Part shown: piece by piece, positions 46,544 to 59,009 of the stretch | Layout of the letters: the number at the start of each line of letters is the position of its first letter | Position numbering within the stretch: position 1 is the first letter of the stretch | DNA from: Isoetes taiwanensis | Lineage: Eukaryota > Streptophyta > Lycopodiopsida > Isoetales > Isoetaceae | Reading direction: 5' to 3' | Assembly: GCA_021234155.1 (NCBI GenBank) | Contig: JAJEKV010000036.1 | Coordinates: 5,586,209 to 5,650,208 of the forward strand | Length of the DNA stretch: 64,000 nt | Notes under the pieces: generated by a model | Seen by the model: only the letters and a program-made list of their open reading frames with translations | The model's database searches: none | What the model was told of the DNA's origin: nothing | Position numbers and translations under genes: made by a program

Positions 46544-46793
46544 GGTTAAACTAGAAACAGGGTTATGCGCTTTAAGCTTCAGAGTCACTCTTGGGATATG
46601 CCAGGTGGCTGCAAATTGACAACGTGATCAACTACGGTATTAGGGTCCCTTTTACGGCCCATATTTTTCTCTGTTGCGTTATCATTTGGACCTCTGGCGC
46701 ATTTTTGCCGATGGTTAGCAGTAGTTCTGGTAGGCTCCGGATCTAGCTGTGGATCCCGAAAGAGCATCACTCGTCTGGCCCTGCACTGCTTTA

Positions 46794-47171
46794 GAGCCGG
46801 TTCACATGCAATGAAGGTGCCATCACCGTCGTGTAAAAAGGCTCACCAATTTACACGCACCATCTCCTGCCATCGCCAAATAGCACAAGGCAAAACAGAG
46901 CCCCTCTCTGACGATGGTTGCATGTCTGGGTTCACATGCAACCATCGCCGGAGAGGGGCCCTGTTTTGCCCTCTGCTTTTTGGCGATGGCACATAGGCAC
47001 AATAGGGCCCCTCTCTGGCGATGGTTGCATGTCTGGGTTCACATGCAACCATCGCCGGAGAGGGGCCCTGTTTTGCCCTCTGCTTTTTGGTGATGGCACA
47101 TGATGGTGCGTGTAAAAGGGCCTGTCTTTTTACGTGATGGTGAGGGTTGCATCGTGCATGTGAACCGGCTC
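46794..47171. mobile_element. Tourist-like MITE (PIF/Harbinger type) with TTA target duplication
   Basis: 378 bp bounded by terminal inverted repeats GAGCCGGTTCACATGCA (46794-46810) and TGCATGTGAACCGGCTC (47155-47171). TTA occurs on both outer sides (46791-46793 and 47172-47174), the 3-bp duplication typical of PIF/Harbinger elements. The interior is non-coding and highly self-complementary. It sits upstream of the F-box gene. Confidence 0.88.
46889..47069. repeat. two long hairpins in a 107-bp tandem duplication within the MITE
   Basis: Hairpin 1 pairs 46889-46925 with 46934-46970 (37-nt arms, few mismatches, 8-nt loop). Hairpin 2 pairs 47004-47032 with 47041-47069 (29-nt arms, about one mismatch). 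The shared core is GCGATGGTTGCATGT / ACATGCAACCATCGC. Transcription would give long double-stranded stems. Confidence 0.88.
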
Positions 47172-47174
47172 TTA

Positions 47175-48299
47175 CTAACCATCAGGTAAACTCGTTCGAT
47201 CCTTAAGAAAATTTATTCCTGCCTTGATGCTTTTGTAAAAGAACAACAATACCTCATACAACAGCTTTTCCTCGTCTCAATATTTTAGAATAGGCAAAGA
47301 GGGTTTATTTCTGAAAATTATCTTTATACAAGCAATTGTAGAAGAGTCTTTTCTAACTCGATGTTTGCCAGATCGATGAGGATATGCTGCAGCAGTTTGT
47401 GAGCTTGATGTTGACAGGAGTTCGAGTACGAGATTTCGTATATGCCCTTTCTTGGGTTTGCTCTCTATTGCTATTTCAGGAACTTAAACTTACCATCTTA
47501 TCTCGTGTTGAATAACCGGCACCTCATCTCTAATGGTTACTCATGGATGACTTTCAAGAAACAAGAGTAAGTGTCTTACATTAAAGTCCCAGATTTGAAA
47601 GCCTCCATGGATTTTGTTTTTATCTGGTAATTCAAAGCAAAATGTTACCATTTCTATTGTATCTTGTTTATGGTGTGTTTCTATCTGAATATTGCCTGAT
47701 TATGGATATAGCATCTCTAAGCAGTGAATATAATTCAAATATATAAGATGGACTTGCAGATCTGCAAGATACGATGATCTGTCTATTGAAACTCCACACA
47801 AATGTCCATGTCTTTAGGTTATTTCTTAAGAAATGCAATTGTTTCTTCCATACATAGAATAACCAATCATGGTCTAATCGAGATGGCAACTATCTCCTTG
47901 GCTTTATAACTTTCTTGGTCCATATGATACAAATAAGGAGATTATAGAGTTGGTGATTGTAGTAAGAATACGATAAATTATAAGAAGACAAACTTTATTT
48001 ATTGTGTATGTCACAGGCAAATCAATTTCAAAACTATTACAGATTACAAGTATGTTTATAATGTGTTATGGGTCTTGGAAACATAAGGAGTTCAAATCCC
48101 CGCACTCAAACTTTTTACTGTTTAAAACTGTGGATGGGCCAATGAAGGTCAAAAGATGGGCATTTGGAGGGCATTTATGGTCCACCTCATCTTCAAGGGA
48201 CAGGTCTTTTCAGATACCCAAGTGCTTAGCGATGCCCATAGTCGCATTATGAAGGCGTACAAGTGTTCTTCCTTAAAGGATGACATCAAAAGTGTCATT
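47175..48299. other. non-coding stretch with a duplicated exon-like segment
   Basis: Contains the first copy of the direct duplication (47520-47696). No intact gene. Short frames at 47668-47889 and 48004-48252 have no family features. Confidence 0.4.
47520..47696 (+). repeat. direct duplication, copy 1 (copy 2 at 49271-49452)
   Basis: About 180 bp shared with high identity, from CACCTCAT to CTGAATATTGCC. Both copies contain CAAGAAACAAGA|GTAAGTG, a strong plant 5' splice site, so it may be an exon end plus intron start copied from a gene. Confidence 0.85.
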
Positions 48300-48479
48300 T
48301 GGGAGCAATATCTTCAGATTCAAACCTACTCATAGCAAACAGTTGTGCTGTGGTGATCTATGTTCTCTGCTTTTCTATGTTTTGTATGTGGTGGGTAGTG
48401 TTGCTCTAGTGGATATCTTCTCCACTGGGTTTTGAATCCCCCATGTACTCTTTGTGAGTAATAAAGGTCCACGTTCATC

Positions 48480-48508
<29 letters not shown>
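48300..48508 (+). mobile_element. retroposon 3' end with AATAAA and poly(A)
   Basis: AATAAA at 48460-48465 is followed 14 nt later by a 29-nt A run (48480-48508), so this is a reverse-transcribed RNA end, probably a LINE. The text before it (CCACTGGGTTTTGAATCCCC) resembles that before the A run at 52026. The 5' extent is uncertain. Confidence 0.6.
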
Positions 48509-48511
<3 letters not shown>

Positions 48512-48663
48512 GGTCCATTATCAGGCATTAGATGGCTATTGATGGTCCTTTGAGGTCAGAATAATCCTTTATCTTAAAACATTCGTAACCAGCTCCAAAT
48601 TTTCAAAATGTCTCCCATGTGATATCAAATTGAAGCTAAAGTTATATAACTGGACTGATGATG

Positions 48664-48760
48664 GGGGGCATGGCAGAGCGGTAGCTTTGCCCTAAAATCA
48701 GGGCTCAAAGACTTACGCCCTATTCTTGCATCGTCGGATTCGGTGGAGGAATCTGCTCTA
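48664..48760 (+). mobile_element. possible tRNA-derived SINE head
   Basis: GGGGGCATGGCAGAGCGGTAG contains a good RNA polymerase III A box (TGGCAGAGCGG, 48671-48681). A weaker B-box-like GGCTCAAAGAC follows at about 48702-48712, at normal spacing. No 3' boundary or target duplication was established. Confidence 0.4.
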
Positions 48761-50990
48761 GGGTTTGGACTCGGAGCAGATTTTGCCCTGTTCTTCTTGG
48801 ATCCGGATTTGATAGGCTAAATAGGGCATCCGATGTCAACAGTGAACAGGGAACAGGAAGCGTAGATTTGTATGCCGTAGCGAAACTGAAAATTTTCTGA
48901 ACCGTGGGCTTAGCTTGGACAGGTCAGCACATGGAAAAATCAAGCCTTGAATGGTTTTCCTTGAGCAGCTTCAGCAAAATCTGGCCCTACTTACTGCAAT
49001 TTCGAATTGTTTGAAGTCATGGGGACCAGCTCGCAACCTGCTGAATAATTTCCTCTATTTGCTCAAAGGGCGTGGTACTGGGAAAGTAATTGTATAGGCA
49101 ATGATCGTCGGCATTAAATGGAAGCATATACAATGCAGAGAATCATCTGTGACCGGACTTCTTTTCCACAGCTTGAGCTTAGGAGGCACAGTGACGGACA
49201 TTCAGAAAATAAAGAACTTGGAAATCATTCAGTTTCAAAACAATGTGTTCGCCGGCTCTTACCAGCTCTGCACCTCATGTCTAATGGTTACCTCATGGAT
49301 GACTTTCAAGAAACAAGAGTAAGTGTCTTATATTAAAGTCCCAGATTTGAAGGCCTCCATGGATTTTGTTTTTATCTGGTAATTCAAAGCGTTTAAAACG
49401 TTACCATTTCTATCTTATCCAGTTTATGGTGTGTTTCTATCTGAATATTGCCAACTTGCTAATATTCTAGTACTATCGGATACCTTGATAATTGATCTTG
49501 AATAAATTTTATTGTACTTCTGAGCAGTCCCTTGCAATGTTTTATGTCTTAGTTAATGTTTATACATTAATCTTTTTCAGAAGTTTGTTTAAGACTTGCC
49601 TTTATCAACAGGTTCAAGGCTTTGATAGAAAGTGCATTATGATTCCTCATGCATCACCTCAACATCATGGTCATCTGCCACTTCAACCATTTAGTACCAT
49701 GCTGGTAATGGTAATACTCATATGCACATTTGAAATTTCTAGAAATGTCAAGTATTGGGCCACAAATATTTAGGAAAATGTCATAAATGACCTCACTTAC
49801 AAAGAGCTTGCAGAGAAGGATTAGGATCTGACCCCAAGGGGTCATATGGGGATACCTCATTTGCGTGAAGGGGTCACCAGAAAACCCCTCTGTAGGACTT
49901 TTTAGAGGTGGAAAATCCCTATATACGTAAATTAAAAAAGTTAGTTTCCATGCCCCCTTTTGTAGATGTACTTACAGACTATCTTAATTTTTACATACCC
50001 CTACCCGATCTTGTACTCGAGTTCGTGCATCCTAACCTTATTTAGACAAAAAATGGTGTTTAGAGAAGGAAAAAAAATTTCATAATGTTTTTAATAGACA
50101 TTTCTCGCATCTCCATCTCGGTCTAAACTGTAGCGAGCACGCAACGTGCAAATCGTGCTTCTGTCATTTGCATGGCAAAAATTGAGAGAAATAACTATGG
50201 CAAAAATTGCTATGCATGTCCATGTCATTCACTATATATGATATATTTTATTCAATTAGCATATTGAGGCTTATAGTTCAATTGATTAAGTTGTTCTGAT
50301 GTAGTTATTACAACATTGATATACTTCATTAGGTTCTCATATTGAAGCCTATAATTGATATGATTAAGATGTCCTTATAGAGTTATTACAACATTGATGA
50401 CAATCCAACATGTTTATCAGGAATTGTAATAGTGCTCCAAACCCTTAATGTAAAAAGCACTTGGGCAAAATAAGGTCCCATACTCATAATTTATCACTTA
50501 ATGCAGCAAACTCCTTTTTATAAATAAGCATGTAGACCCTTGCATGAATTCCCCAATACTTGGCTGTCAAACAAGCCAAATGCGCAGGACAAAAAGCCCA
50601 ATGAGATCAGAAGCAGAATTTCAGATAGATGCAGAAGCCCTAAATCAAATGGCGAGTCAATTTTTTACAAAACCCTTGTTGCAAAACAAAGATGAATAAG
50701 AACCAGCCAAACTAGAGAAGCAATTCGTGTCCAAAGACAACCTAGTTATTTTACACATAACATTCAAGGTCTATACAAATGCATAACATAAACAGTTCAT
50801 TTAAAAAATGCACGAAATCACAATAGCAACACTATTGAACCATGTTAATTCATAAAGAAGTTGCTGCTCAGCCATTGCATATAATCAGTCTCATATGAAT
50901 GCAGTGCTCAGGGTGTTGATTTGCCTCAAAGCAGGGCAAGGAAGCATGTGCACAACAGTTTTATCTCACATGCAATGCCCAGTCAGCTTT
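48761..50990. other. unassigned stretch
   Basis: Includes the second copy of the duplicated exon-like segment. Otherwise no gene or element was recognised; 50000-50990 is AT-rich and featureless. Confidence 0.4.
49271..49452 (+). repeat. direct duplication, copy 2 (copy 1 at 47520-47696)
   Basis: Here the open text before the splice donor reads RRLLPALHLMSNGYLMDDFQ, longer and cleaner than in copy 1, so this copy may be closer to the source. The protein family is not recognised. Confidence 0.8.
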
Positions 50991-52034
50991 GACTAATGTT
51001 CATGTGGACTCCCTTCCTTTGAACTCTGACCTTCAACATTTTAAGCAGGCTTTCTTCAAGCCCTCTCCGCCCCCTCCCATCTGCTCAGTCTGCTGACGAG
51101 GAGGTTAGTCCTCTGCCTGCCAGCCAGGAGACCCCAAAAGAAGTTATTGTTGTTCCAGCAGCTTTAGATGTTCAGCACATTATGCATGGAAAGTATGATA
51201 AGGTGGCAGATACCTCGCCCGGAGGTACTTTGCTTAGCCACGTAACTCTAGGAGGTGACAACAACGAAGAGATTGAAGCCACCAACTCTGTCTTGGATGG
51301 AGGTAGTAAGAAGAAAAAGGGTAAGCATCAAAAGAAAGTCACATTTGAGCCTGGCGTTGTTGCGAAAGTCTTTCATGAGCACTCTCTTACCGAAGATGCT
51401 CGTAAAGGCTTTAGACCAATCTCATGACTAGAGCAATGCATTAGAACATATCTATAGAGGGATCCTTATCCCGTATGCGAAATATATAGTCTTGTTATGT
51501 GTGCTAGAAGTCTTATCTCTTATAAGAGGTAAGTACTTTGCTTGTTGGTCCTACTGTTATCTTTTCTTCTCTGCATTTTACTATTCGCATAAATGGTTGG
51601 ATCATAGTATGGGATATGTTGTGGCAATCAAAACATTAAATGGTAATGATAAATGCTGTTGGTATGGCCTGGTAGTGAAGCTCTTGTTGAGCAAATGGTG
51701 TTGCTATAAATTGCTAATGCAACAACTACAATTGGAAGAAAGCAGCGAGGAAGAAGTCTGTTATGTCATCTCACGAGGCTATCATGCCTCATACTATTCA
51801 GTGGCATGATAATTTGATGTCTGTTGATGATCATCTTGATGACGCAAAACATGATGATTGTGATGAAGCTCTTAAACGCCTCAAGGTGGCACAAGGAGTA
51901 TGATTATATTCTGTGTATGGGTGGTTTTGCTTAGTGGACTATTTCATCCTTTAGGTTTTGAGTCCCATGTCACAGATCCCTTGTATGTATCTTGATTTTC
52001 CTTGATAACAGATTGTCGCCCGTCCAAAAAAAAA
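50991..52034 (+). pseudogene. LINE remnant: ORF1-like tail joined to a 3' end with poly(A)
   Basis: 51080-51427 is open (SADEEVSPLPASQETPKEVI, then a Lys-rich KKKKGKHQKKVTFEPG and a stop). It resembles in style the Pro/Ser-rich, Lys-rich C-terminal part of LINE ORF1 at 55.4-56.4 kb. The following sequence ends at a short A run (52026-52034) preceded by the TTTTGAGTCCC pattern seen before the 48.5 kb poly(A). ORF2 is absent, suggesting a large internal deletion. Confidence 0.45.
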
Positions 52035-53390
52035 CAACTTTACTAAGGTAGCTGATTGTTGCAAGGTTCACTTGGAAGACCGTCTGTTCTATGTTGTGAC
52101 AGTTAAAGTGGCAATCATGCATGGTGTTGGTACATTGATACATGGTGTTGGTACGACATGCTAATGAAGCAAGTATGATGTAAGCTATCTGATGGAGATA
52201 GAGTAAAGGAATGGGAGCCTGGATGTACTCTGAGCTACTTCATTTGGTCCTTATTTCTGGAAAGTACATGTGTATGTGCTTAATCGTGGCAATATGTGAT
52301 CTATATAATTGTTATACTTTTGGTGCAAAAAAATATAATACAATGGCAACTAGTTTTGGGATGTCTCCAGATATAAGTCATCCAATATATGCCTTTTTTT
52401 TCAGATCATGGTATATGGTAGTATAGATAACGCTGCAATTATAACATTCCCTGAATGGATGTATTCTAAAAGGGCAGAAGATGGTAGAAGTAGAATGCCT
52501 TGCTATAGTATTCCCCTGGTTGGGCTGGTTGGGAATTGAATAGAAATATATATCTTTCAACAACAAAAGAAGGGGAGACTTTCATTTCTTAGGACCCTAT
52601 AAGACATTGAACCTTGTTTGAAGGGTGTTAAAGGGCTATAGAACAACATTGAAGGGCAGGCCAATTAGCAGTGAACCGTTAAATATGTCCCGACCCATAC
52701 TAAAATAAATATTACGGACCTCTTAGTGTATGCAAAAGGGTTGAGGATCCTTCATTTCTTGGAATCCCCCCTTCATTTTATATTAGAAGAAGCAAAAATA
52801 TTCTTATTCATTCTGTCTCGAAAAGTTTTTAGATCATTCATGTTCATGCCTAAGCTCAAACCCATACTGCAATACTTCAAGAGACGATTACGGTATCTTA
52901 ATTTTCACCCCAATCTTATCCTCGCAACAAAGTTGAAAGAGCAAATGACCAAGAAATGGGACGTTCAAACTAGGTAAGACTAAAATAGACATGTTCTATG
53001 ACTATTTGTATGATGCTACTTGCAACAAACTATTGTTAGATAATAGCATTATTATTTGATTCTATATTTGTTGCTAAAGCTTTGATGGCGATGGCTCATA
53101 AGTCCTAATATTGTTCTCTCTCATTTAGTCATATTTGTGCAAATGATATTCCATCATGTTTTAAGTTGCAAATAATATGTCCATCGCTCTCATGCATTAC
53201 ATGCTAGGCTCAATTGTCACTATATCTATTTTCTATTTGAAAAATAGGCCAATGGCCCCAATACTAGTGTGATACATGGACACAGGTAGGCTCAAAATCC
53301 CACATGCCATAGCTTATTTTTACTCATGTATTCAACTCCTTGTTTGTTTTAGAGCAAATCTTCGATCTTCTAAAACTTTCTTGGATCAAT
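52035..53390. other. intergenic, nothing recognised
   Basis: AT-rich. Frames are short and featureless. Confidence 0.45.
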
Positions 53391-53570
53391 GAATAGAATA
53401 GAATAGAATAGAATAGAATAGAATAGAATAGAATAGTTTTTTTAACGTCCACGGAGACCAATAGGTCATGGGACCCATACAATGGGCTAGTACAAGCATT
53501 ACTACTAGGATTAAAAAACCCCTGCCTCGAAAGGTTTTCAAGGGAAAAACCTTTGCAGTAATGATGATAC
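53391..53570 (-). mobile_element. LINE 3' end with (TTCTA)9 tail
   Basis: 53391-53436 is a perfect GAATA array (TTCTA on the element strand) directly adjoining the family's 3' terminus, including the AAAACC/GGTTTT stem-loop (53515-53538). About 130 bp of element remain. It is the closest relative of the 41.7 kb fragment. Confidence 0.88.
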
Positions 53571-54959
53571 TAGACAAGCGGAGATAATGACTACTGAGGG
53601 CTCAGTAATTGCAGATGTTTATCTAGAACCTCAAGTATGTATAATGCCAAGTCATGCACAGATGGTGCTCTGAGAAGTTGTGGGAGTTGTGTGAGATCCG
53701 AAACTTGTCAATTCAAGGCGTCAAGAAACATTTGACTTGCAAATTCGTTAACCTACCTTGCTACATGAATTAAATAATGATCCTCTACAACGTCGAGGAG
53801 GAGGAGAAAGAGGAGTTTTTACATCATGCCAATTTCTTATCAAATTGCCTCGACTTGAATGCGTAGGCTATAAGTCTATTGGGATCTCTCGAGCCAACTT
53901 GCAATTGTGCGTCCTTCGATTGATGCATTTGAGAAATTTCAACAAAGAAAAGTTGTGGAAAAGTTTCCGACTAAAACAAAACCTCACAATCGCAGTCCTA
54001 CACGTTGAAGAAGAAGATATGGAAGGATTTGAGCTTCTGCAGCTACGGCAGCAGTTGCCTTTATAAACATCTTCAATCAGAAGTACTATCTTATCTCTGG
54101 CAATTATTTTGTTACTGCATCGTTCTTCTCCAGCTCCTATCTCCCCGTTAGAAGTTTGTATGCTCCTTTTTCAAAGGTTTCTAATGTATGTGCTTCATGG
54201 AGTTACCTCTGCCATTATCTATAGTCTGCTCTGAATCCAGCTCTTTCATTCCATCGTCCAATACTTCCATCTCATCTCCAATCTCCTCTGTGACAGAGCT
54301 CTCTAAATATTTCGTGATCTTCTATAATTTGGATCAAATCTATTGTGGCTGGTTGGAGGGATCTACTGTGGATCTTTGGGCTTTTCTTGTGGACGGATCT
54401 ATTTTCCCAGACATCTTCTTCATTGGTGAGCAATCTGGTCCTACTAGCAATACCCTAACATCCTCCATTGAGCTTACAATTGCTCACCTGGGTTATGATC
54501 GTCCTCCAAAGGCGAAGTTCATAATCTATTATGATCAACTCACTGATTTGTTACTCTGGAGCTCTATAGAATTTAATGTGGTTTCTCCATGGAGTACCTG
54601 CTGCTCTCTTCTGACTCCAGCCTCCAAACATCTGAAGCTTCCTTTACAGAGTCTCCCCAACCTATTTCTTCCTCTTCAGCGTCTCCTCGGAGCTCGTCTT
54701 TTCCTCAAGGTTCTCTAACCATTATCAGATCGGCCTTTCTCGTCAATACAAAATTTATCTAGTGGGGTTTTGTCCAAGGCCCTGTTCATCAGCTCTAGGC
54801 TACTATTATTGATAGCAGACATCTCTTCCCTGACTAGTTTAATTGCACAGGCGGCCTTGATATTATAGGAGATCCATTCCAGATCAGAAGACAAGTGAGG
54901 CAGCTTGTTTTTGGAGACTAGGGTGTTGAACCCACCCAATCTGTTCTAGTTACTTGCAC
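53571..54959. other. unassigned; possibly decayed 5' part of the following LINE
   Basis: Frames at 53758-54066 and 54188-54718 (176 codons) are open on the same strand as the LINE and could be its eroded leader or ORF1 start, but I see no motif to support a call. Confidence 0.35.
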
Positions 54960-55284
54960 TTGGCAAGCTAGCCTTTACTGGCTAGAGTTCTATGGATAAG
55001 ACATAGTTTGTCTGTGGATATGGAGGACAACATCTCTCTTTCCCTTCGCCACCTTGATAATCTCGAACTTATAGCCAAGATTATCAGAGGTAATCCATCT
55101 CTAGCAAAACTTAAGAAGGCTTTGGAGCGGGTTTCTCGAGGCCGAAGTTTGCCCAAGCGAAAGGGAAGCAGATCTCATTTTTAAAAAGGGAGTTCTCACA
55201 TGCCTTCATGGGCAGATTTTGTTCTAGAGATGGAGGCCCAAGTTTAATGCCAAGAATCTTGATGCCCTTTTTTTCCCAGTCTAG

Positions 55285-56442
55285 TTATCTCTCTCTAATC
55301 TCAGCTCTGAGTTCTGGACCGAGAAGGCTTTCAAGATCATTTCCTCTGCTCTTGGCGAGTTTGTTTGCATGGGTGACTGTCCCAATGAGCCTCCTAAAAT
55401 ATGTATCTCAGTCAATACTTTTAATCCTCTTCCTCAAGCCTTACTGTTCAAAGGCTTCAACAATGAGATGATCGAATTTAAACTTCAAGTTTGTGTCCTT
55501 CCTCTGCCCTGCTCTAAGTGTAATGCCCTGGTGCACGCTGGTGAAGTCTGTCTACCTGCTGCTGCTGAGATTGAGAGAGCAGAAGATGAGAAAGGTACGG
55601 ATGATGATTTTGAAGAAGGTTTTGTTACAGTCAGATCCCAACTAAGAAGTAACGGTCTAAGTCTTAAAGTTAGTCACGATGGTGATCAAGTTGAAGATCC
55701 CAAGACTTCCACTGTTGTCAGTGAGGTGCAACAAGCCCTTTTGTGTCCTGACATCTCTGTGACTGTTAAGCAACAGATTCAACAAAGTGGTATATCTATT
55801 CCCTTTCCCCCTTGTCGTTCTGGGCCTTCTTCCCCTTCCGATAAGGTTGCTCTAGCCAATATGGTAGCTACATCAGTGGTTCAGCCCTCTAAGGTCCTGC
55901 TCTACCCATCTGCTCCACTCGATCCATCTCAGTGCTCAGTAATAGCTGTAGCTATGTTAGACTCTTCTATTACTAACCCTTTGCCTGTATATCATGCTTC
56001 AATGGAGCCCTATCAAACTGTTCCTACTCTTCTTACTGATCTGTGTGATGTGCCTCCCTCCCCTAAAGAGCAACAACTCCAAAGGACTCAATTTTTACAA
56101 GCTGGATTTGAGGCTATCTCAGCTGGATTATGTGACAACAGTAACTTGAAGGAGTATGGGTGTGATGGGTCTACCAAAGTAGCAGCAGTCATGCTCCAAA
56201 ATGTCGCTGCTACAGTCGTGGCTCCTAATGAGATGCTGGCAGCCATCCCAGTCACTATCGACAGTCACAGACCTCCAAGCGTGGAGGCTGCTGTTGCTGC
56301 CGACAACCAGTGTGACAAACCTCTTGATGAAGCTCTCCTCAAAAAGAAGAAAAACGCAAATGGGAAGAAAATCTATAAGCATGAGTTTGAATCAGCAGTT
56401 GTCCTCTTGGATCATTCCATTGATGATACTTCTAAGAAGTGA
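55285..56442 (+). pseudogene. LINE ORF1 (RNA-binding, CCHC knuckle)
   Basis: The frame is open upstream of the ATG at 55369, back to SNLSSEFWTEKAFKIISSAL at about 55300, and runs to 56442. It contains ALLFKGFNNEMIEFKLQVCV followed at once by a CCHC knuckle, CSKCNALVHAGEVC, the arrangement of DUF4283 plus zf-CCHC in plant LINE ORF1 proteins. A long low-similarity Pro/Ser/Val-rich region and a Lys-rich end (KKKKNANGKK) follow. The N-terminal part lies in other frames, so the gene is probably inactive. Confidence 0.7.
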
Positions 56443-57757
56443 TGGACTAGGCTGCTTAGATAGACGCATTCGAGTCTGGAAAGAACTTGAAAAATCTACA
56501 AAGTTCAGGTTAGTATCTCATATAATCAACACTATTAGCAGTACTATAGGTTTTGGTTTCCAAATTTATTGCATCAGAAATCTAGCCTGGAAAGGCTTCT
56601 GTTTTGGTTTGTATCAGATTTATGGATGTAGATTGAAACTTGAATCTACATCTATAGTTAAAGCACGTGCCCATTTTCCAGTTCGGGCTGGTTGGTGATA
56701 TACTACGAGCTCTGATATTGCTCTACCTGTTTCAGCACTTTAATGTTTTTCTTGTTAAACCTCTTATGATCAATAGAAAATATAATAAGGTTTTCGTTAT
56801 TGTCTTAAGGTGGAAATCTAATACACCTAGTCATTACCTATTTCAAGAACAAAAGACAAATAACAGGCTCAATCTGTTCCTATATAAGATCAGTGGCTTT
56901 GGGCTTTGGGGGAAGTGGGCAGTGGGGATTGCATGTCATATTTATTTTGAGGGATCGGGGAGTGCATGGCAACTTCTAATGCTCAACTGGAATTACTTCT
57001 ATAATATGGGTTTGATCAGCACATCCTGTGCATCCTTTTATAAAAACAGGGTTTACAATGATGTGTTTCAATATGTACAAAGCTATGGGATAGGGGGTCA
57101 GGTATGGAAGTTGGTGGGGAGGCGGCTACATTATTCCATGGGGATATAAGTTTGAATTGCACTAGTACAACTAGTAACAGAAATAACAGGTCCATCATTT
57201 GGGTAGATTTCAACTTTTGTGATTTTCAAAGAATTGGGTATGCCTCTAATGGCCCTTTCATATTTAAGTATATACATCATTGGGCTAGCATATGGAAAGA
57301 TTTATTATCGTATGATATTTGGGTTGCCTTCACATATACCAAGCTAGGGATGAGCTTGCACTTTATAAAAGACAAAAGGTCTGACAAAAGGTCCATTTGT
57401 ATGGTTGGGAAGATTTTTTGGCATGAGGGGTGGAACTTGTAACCATTTGGATAGTACAAAAGGGAGTGGGCATCTTCCTAGGAAATGTAGGTTCGATCAA
57501 GGGGAAGAGAATAAAATCTATGCCTTTGCAGCAATTGTACTTAGCCTTGGGAGAATCTTCCTCGACATGAGAAGTCAAAGTAAGGATAATGATGAGATAG
57601 CTCTGCCCCTTGTCAGACTGGCTATTAGGGATCAACATAGGGGGGCTACTTTCTTACAAGGTATATCTATCCTGATCCACGTGGCCCACGTGCAGGAAGA
57701 ATTTGTTTGGAGGCAAAATCTGCAGGCACGTGCTTGGAGTCTATTACTATATCAAAC

Positions 57758-59009
57758 ATGAAAATTGTCTCTTGGAACCTTAGGGGTATTAAGGGCATTC
57801 TCAAACGTGCCAGAGTGCTGGCTGCCATTCGCTCTATGATCGCAGATGTAATTCTTATTCAAGAACATAAGCTTCCTAATTTTGAAGCGTTCTATTGGAA
57901 AATGGGTAGGCAACAATTATTCCTCCCTTAGTTGTGCAGCTAGGGGAACTAAGGGTGGTAGTTGCATCCTTTGGAGAGGCCTTGTTCAGAAATCCTATTA
58001 TGCTGCAAGGGATGGCCGTTGACAGGTTGTTGTCTTTGAAGCCAAGGATTGTAATTGGGGTATCATCAATGTTTATGCATCAAATAAGCCTACTGAAAGG
58101 GCGATTATGTGGAAAGAAATTGAAAGTTGGATTAATCTTCAGACTGGTGTCACGGAAAATTAGATCTTAGGAGGTGATCTAAACATGACTGATGTGTGGG
58201 ACCAGAAAATTGGGTTACATAGAAACCTGTCAGAAGATGAGAACAGTTCATGGAACTCGTTGCTTGACAATGTTGGATTTAGTTTGATTCCGCCCTCCAA
58301 TGCCACCTTTTCTTGGTCAAATAAGCAAAGGGGGCAGGACAGAGTATACTGTTTGCTAGATAGATTTTATATGGCCAACAGGTCTGCATGCTTTATGGAC
58401 AGGTGCTATGTGGAGGGGGAGTTGGCTTTCTCCCAATCTGATCATGTCCCCCAAAGTTTAGTTTTGAAGAACATCCTTACTACATTCAATATGTCTTGGC
58501 TAGAGAAGGAGGCATTTTGTAAGCCCTTTAGGAACTTTGTTTCCTCTTTTTCCAATGGAGTTAATCCTCCCAGTATGAAGGCCTGGGTCAAAAAGACCAG
58601 CCTTATAAAGATTTGGGTAAAAAAATGGGGTAAGAGCAGAGCAAAAGAGTTTAAAAGAGAAAAGGAAGAGATATACAATCTTTTGAGAATGGTGAAGCAG
58701 GAGTTACTAGTAGACCCGTATAATATTGCTAATCAAAATATAGAGGAGGAATTAGAGGGAAGAGCCAGAGCAATTGAAGAGGAAGAGGCTAGAGGTGCGG
58801 CTGTTCGCTCAAAAATCAAATGGTATGCTGAATTAGACCACGCAAACTCTAAATGTTTTTTCAGAATGGCTGGGGCAAGGTTGGCAGACAACAACATTTT
58901 AGCTATCAAGGATGATAACTCAAATATATTAGAAGATCAACAGGAAATCAAATCATTTATAAGGGGCAGTTTTGAAAAACATCTGAAACCATCTGAAACC
59001 TATTGCTAA
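57758..59009 (+). pseudogene. LINE ORF2 apurinic-type endonuclease region, RT lost
   Basis: The ATG at 57758 begins MKIVSWNLRGIKGI and continues to ILIQEHKL, the catalytic Asn and Glu motifs of the EEP endonuclease fold. After frame changes near 57930 and a TAG near 58163, the third frame gives GGDLNMTDVWDQK, an R-rich GQDRVYCLLDRFYMA and the final SDHVP motif. A charged linker then runs to SFEKHLKPSETYC and a stop at 59007, where reverse transcriptase would begin. Confidence 0.88.

Larger units (their letters stand above)
54960..59009 (+). mobile_element. LINE (L1-like) with ORF1 and an endonuclease-only ORF2
   Basis: A plus-strand non-LTR element with ORF1 (about 55285-56442) and a broken ORF2 (57758-59009). 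A decayed segment at 55040-55180 (LELIAKIIRGNPSLAKLKKA) looks like the DUF4283-type N-terminal part of plant LINE ORF1. ORF2 contains the endonuclease but stops before reverse transcriptase, at a 21-bp tandem repeat array. The 1.3-kb spacer between the ORFs has no recognised domain. Confidence 0.7.

Noticed and set aside
54188-54718. 176-codon plus frame before the LINE
   Set aside because: No recognisable motif. It could be a decayed LINE leader, but similarity cannot be shown by eye.
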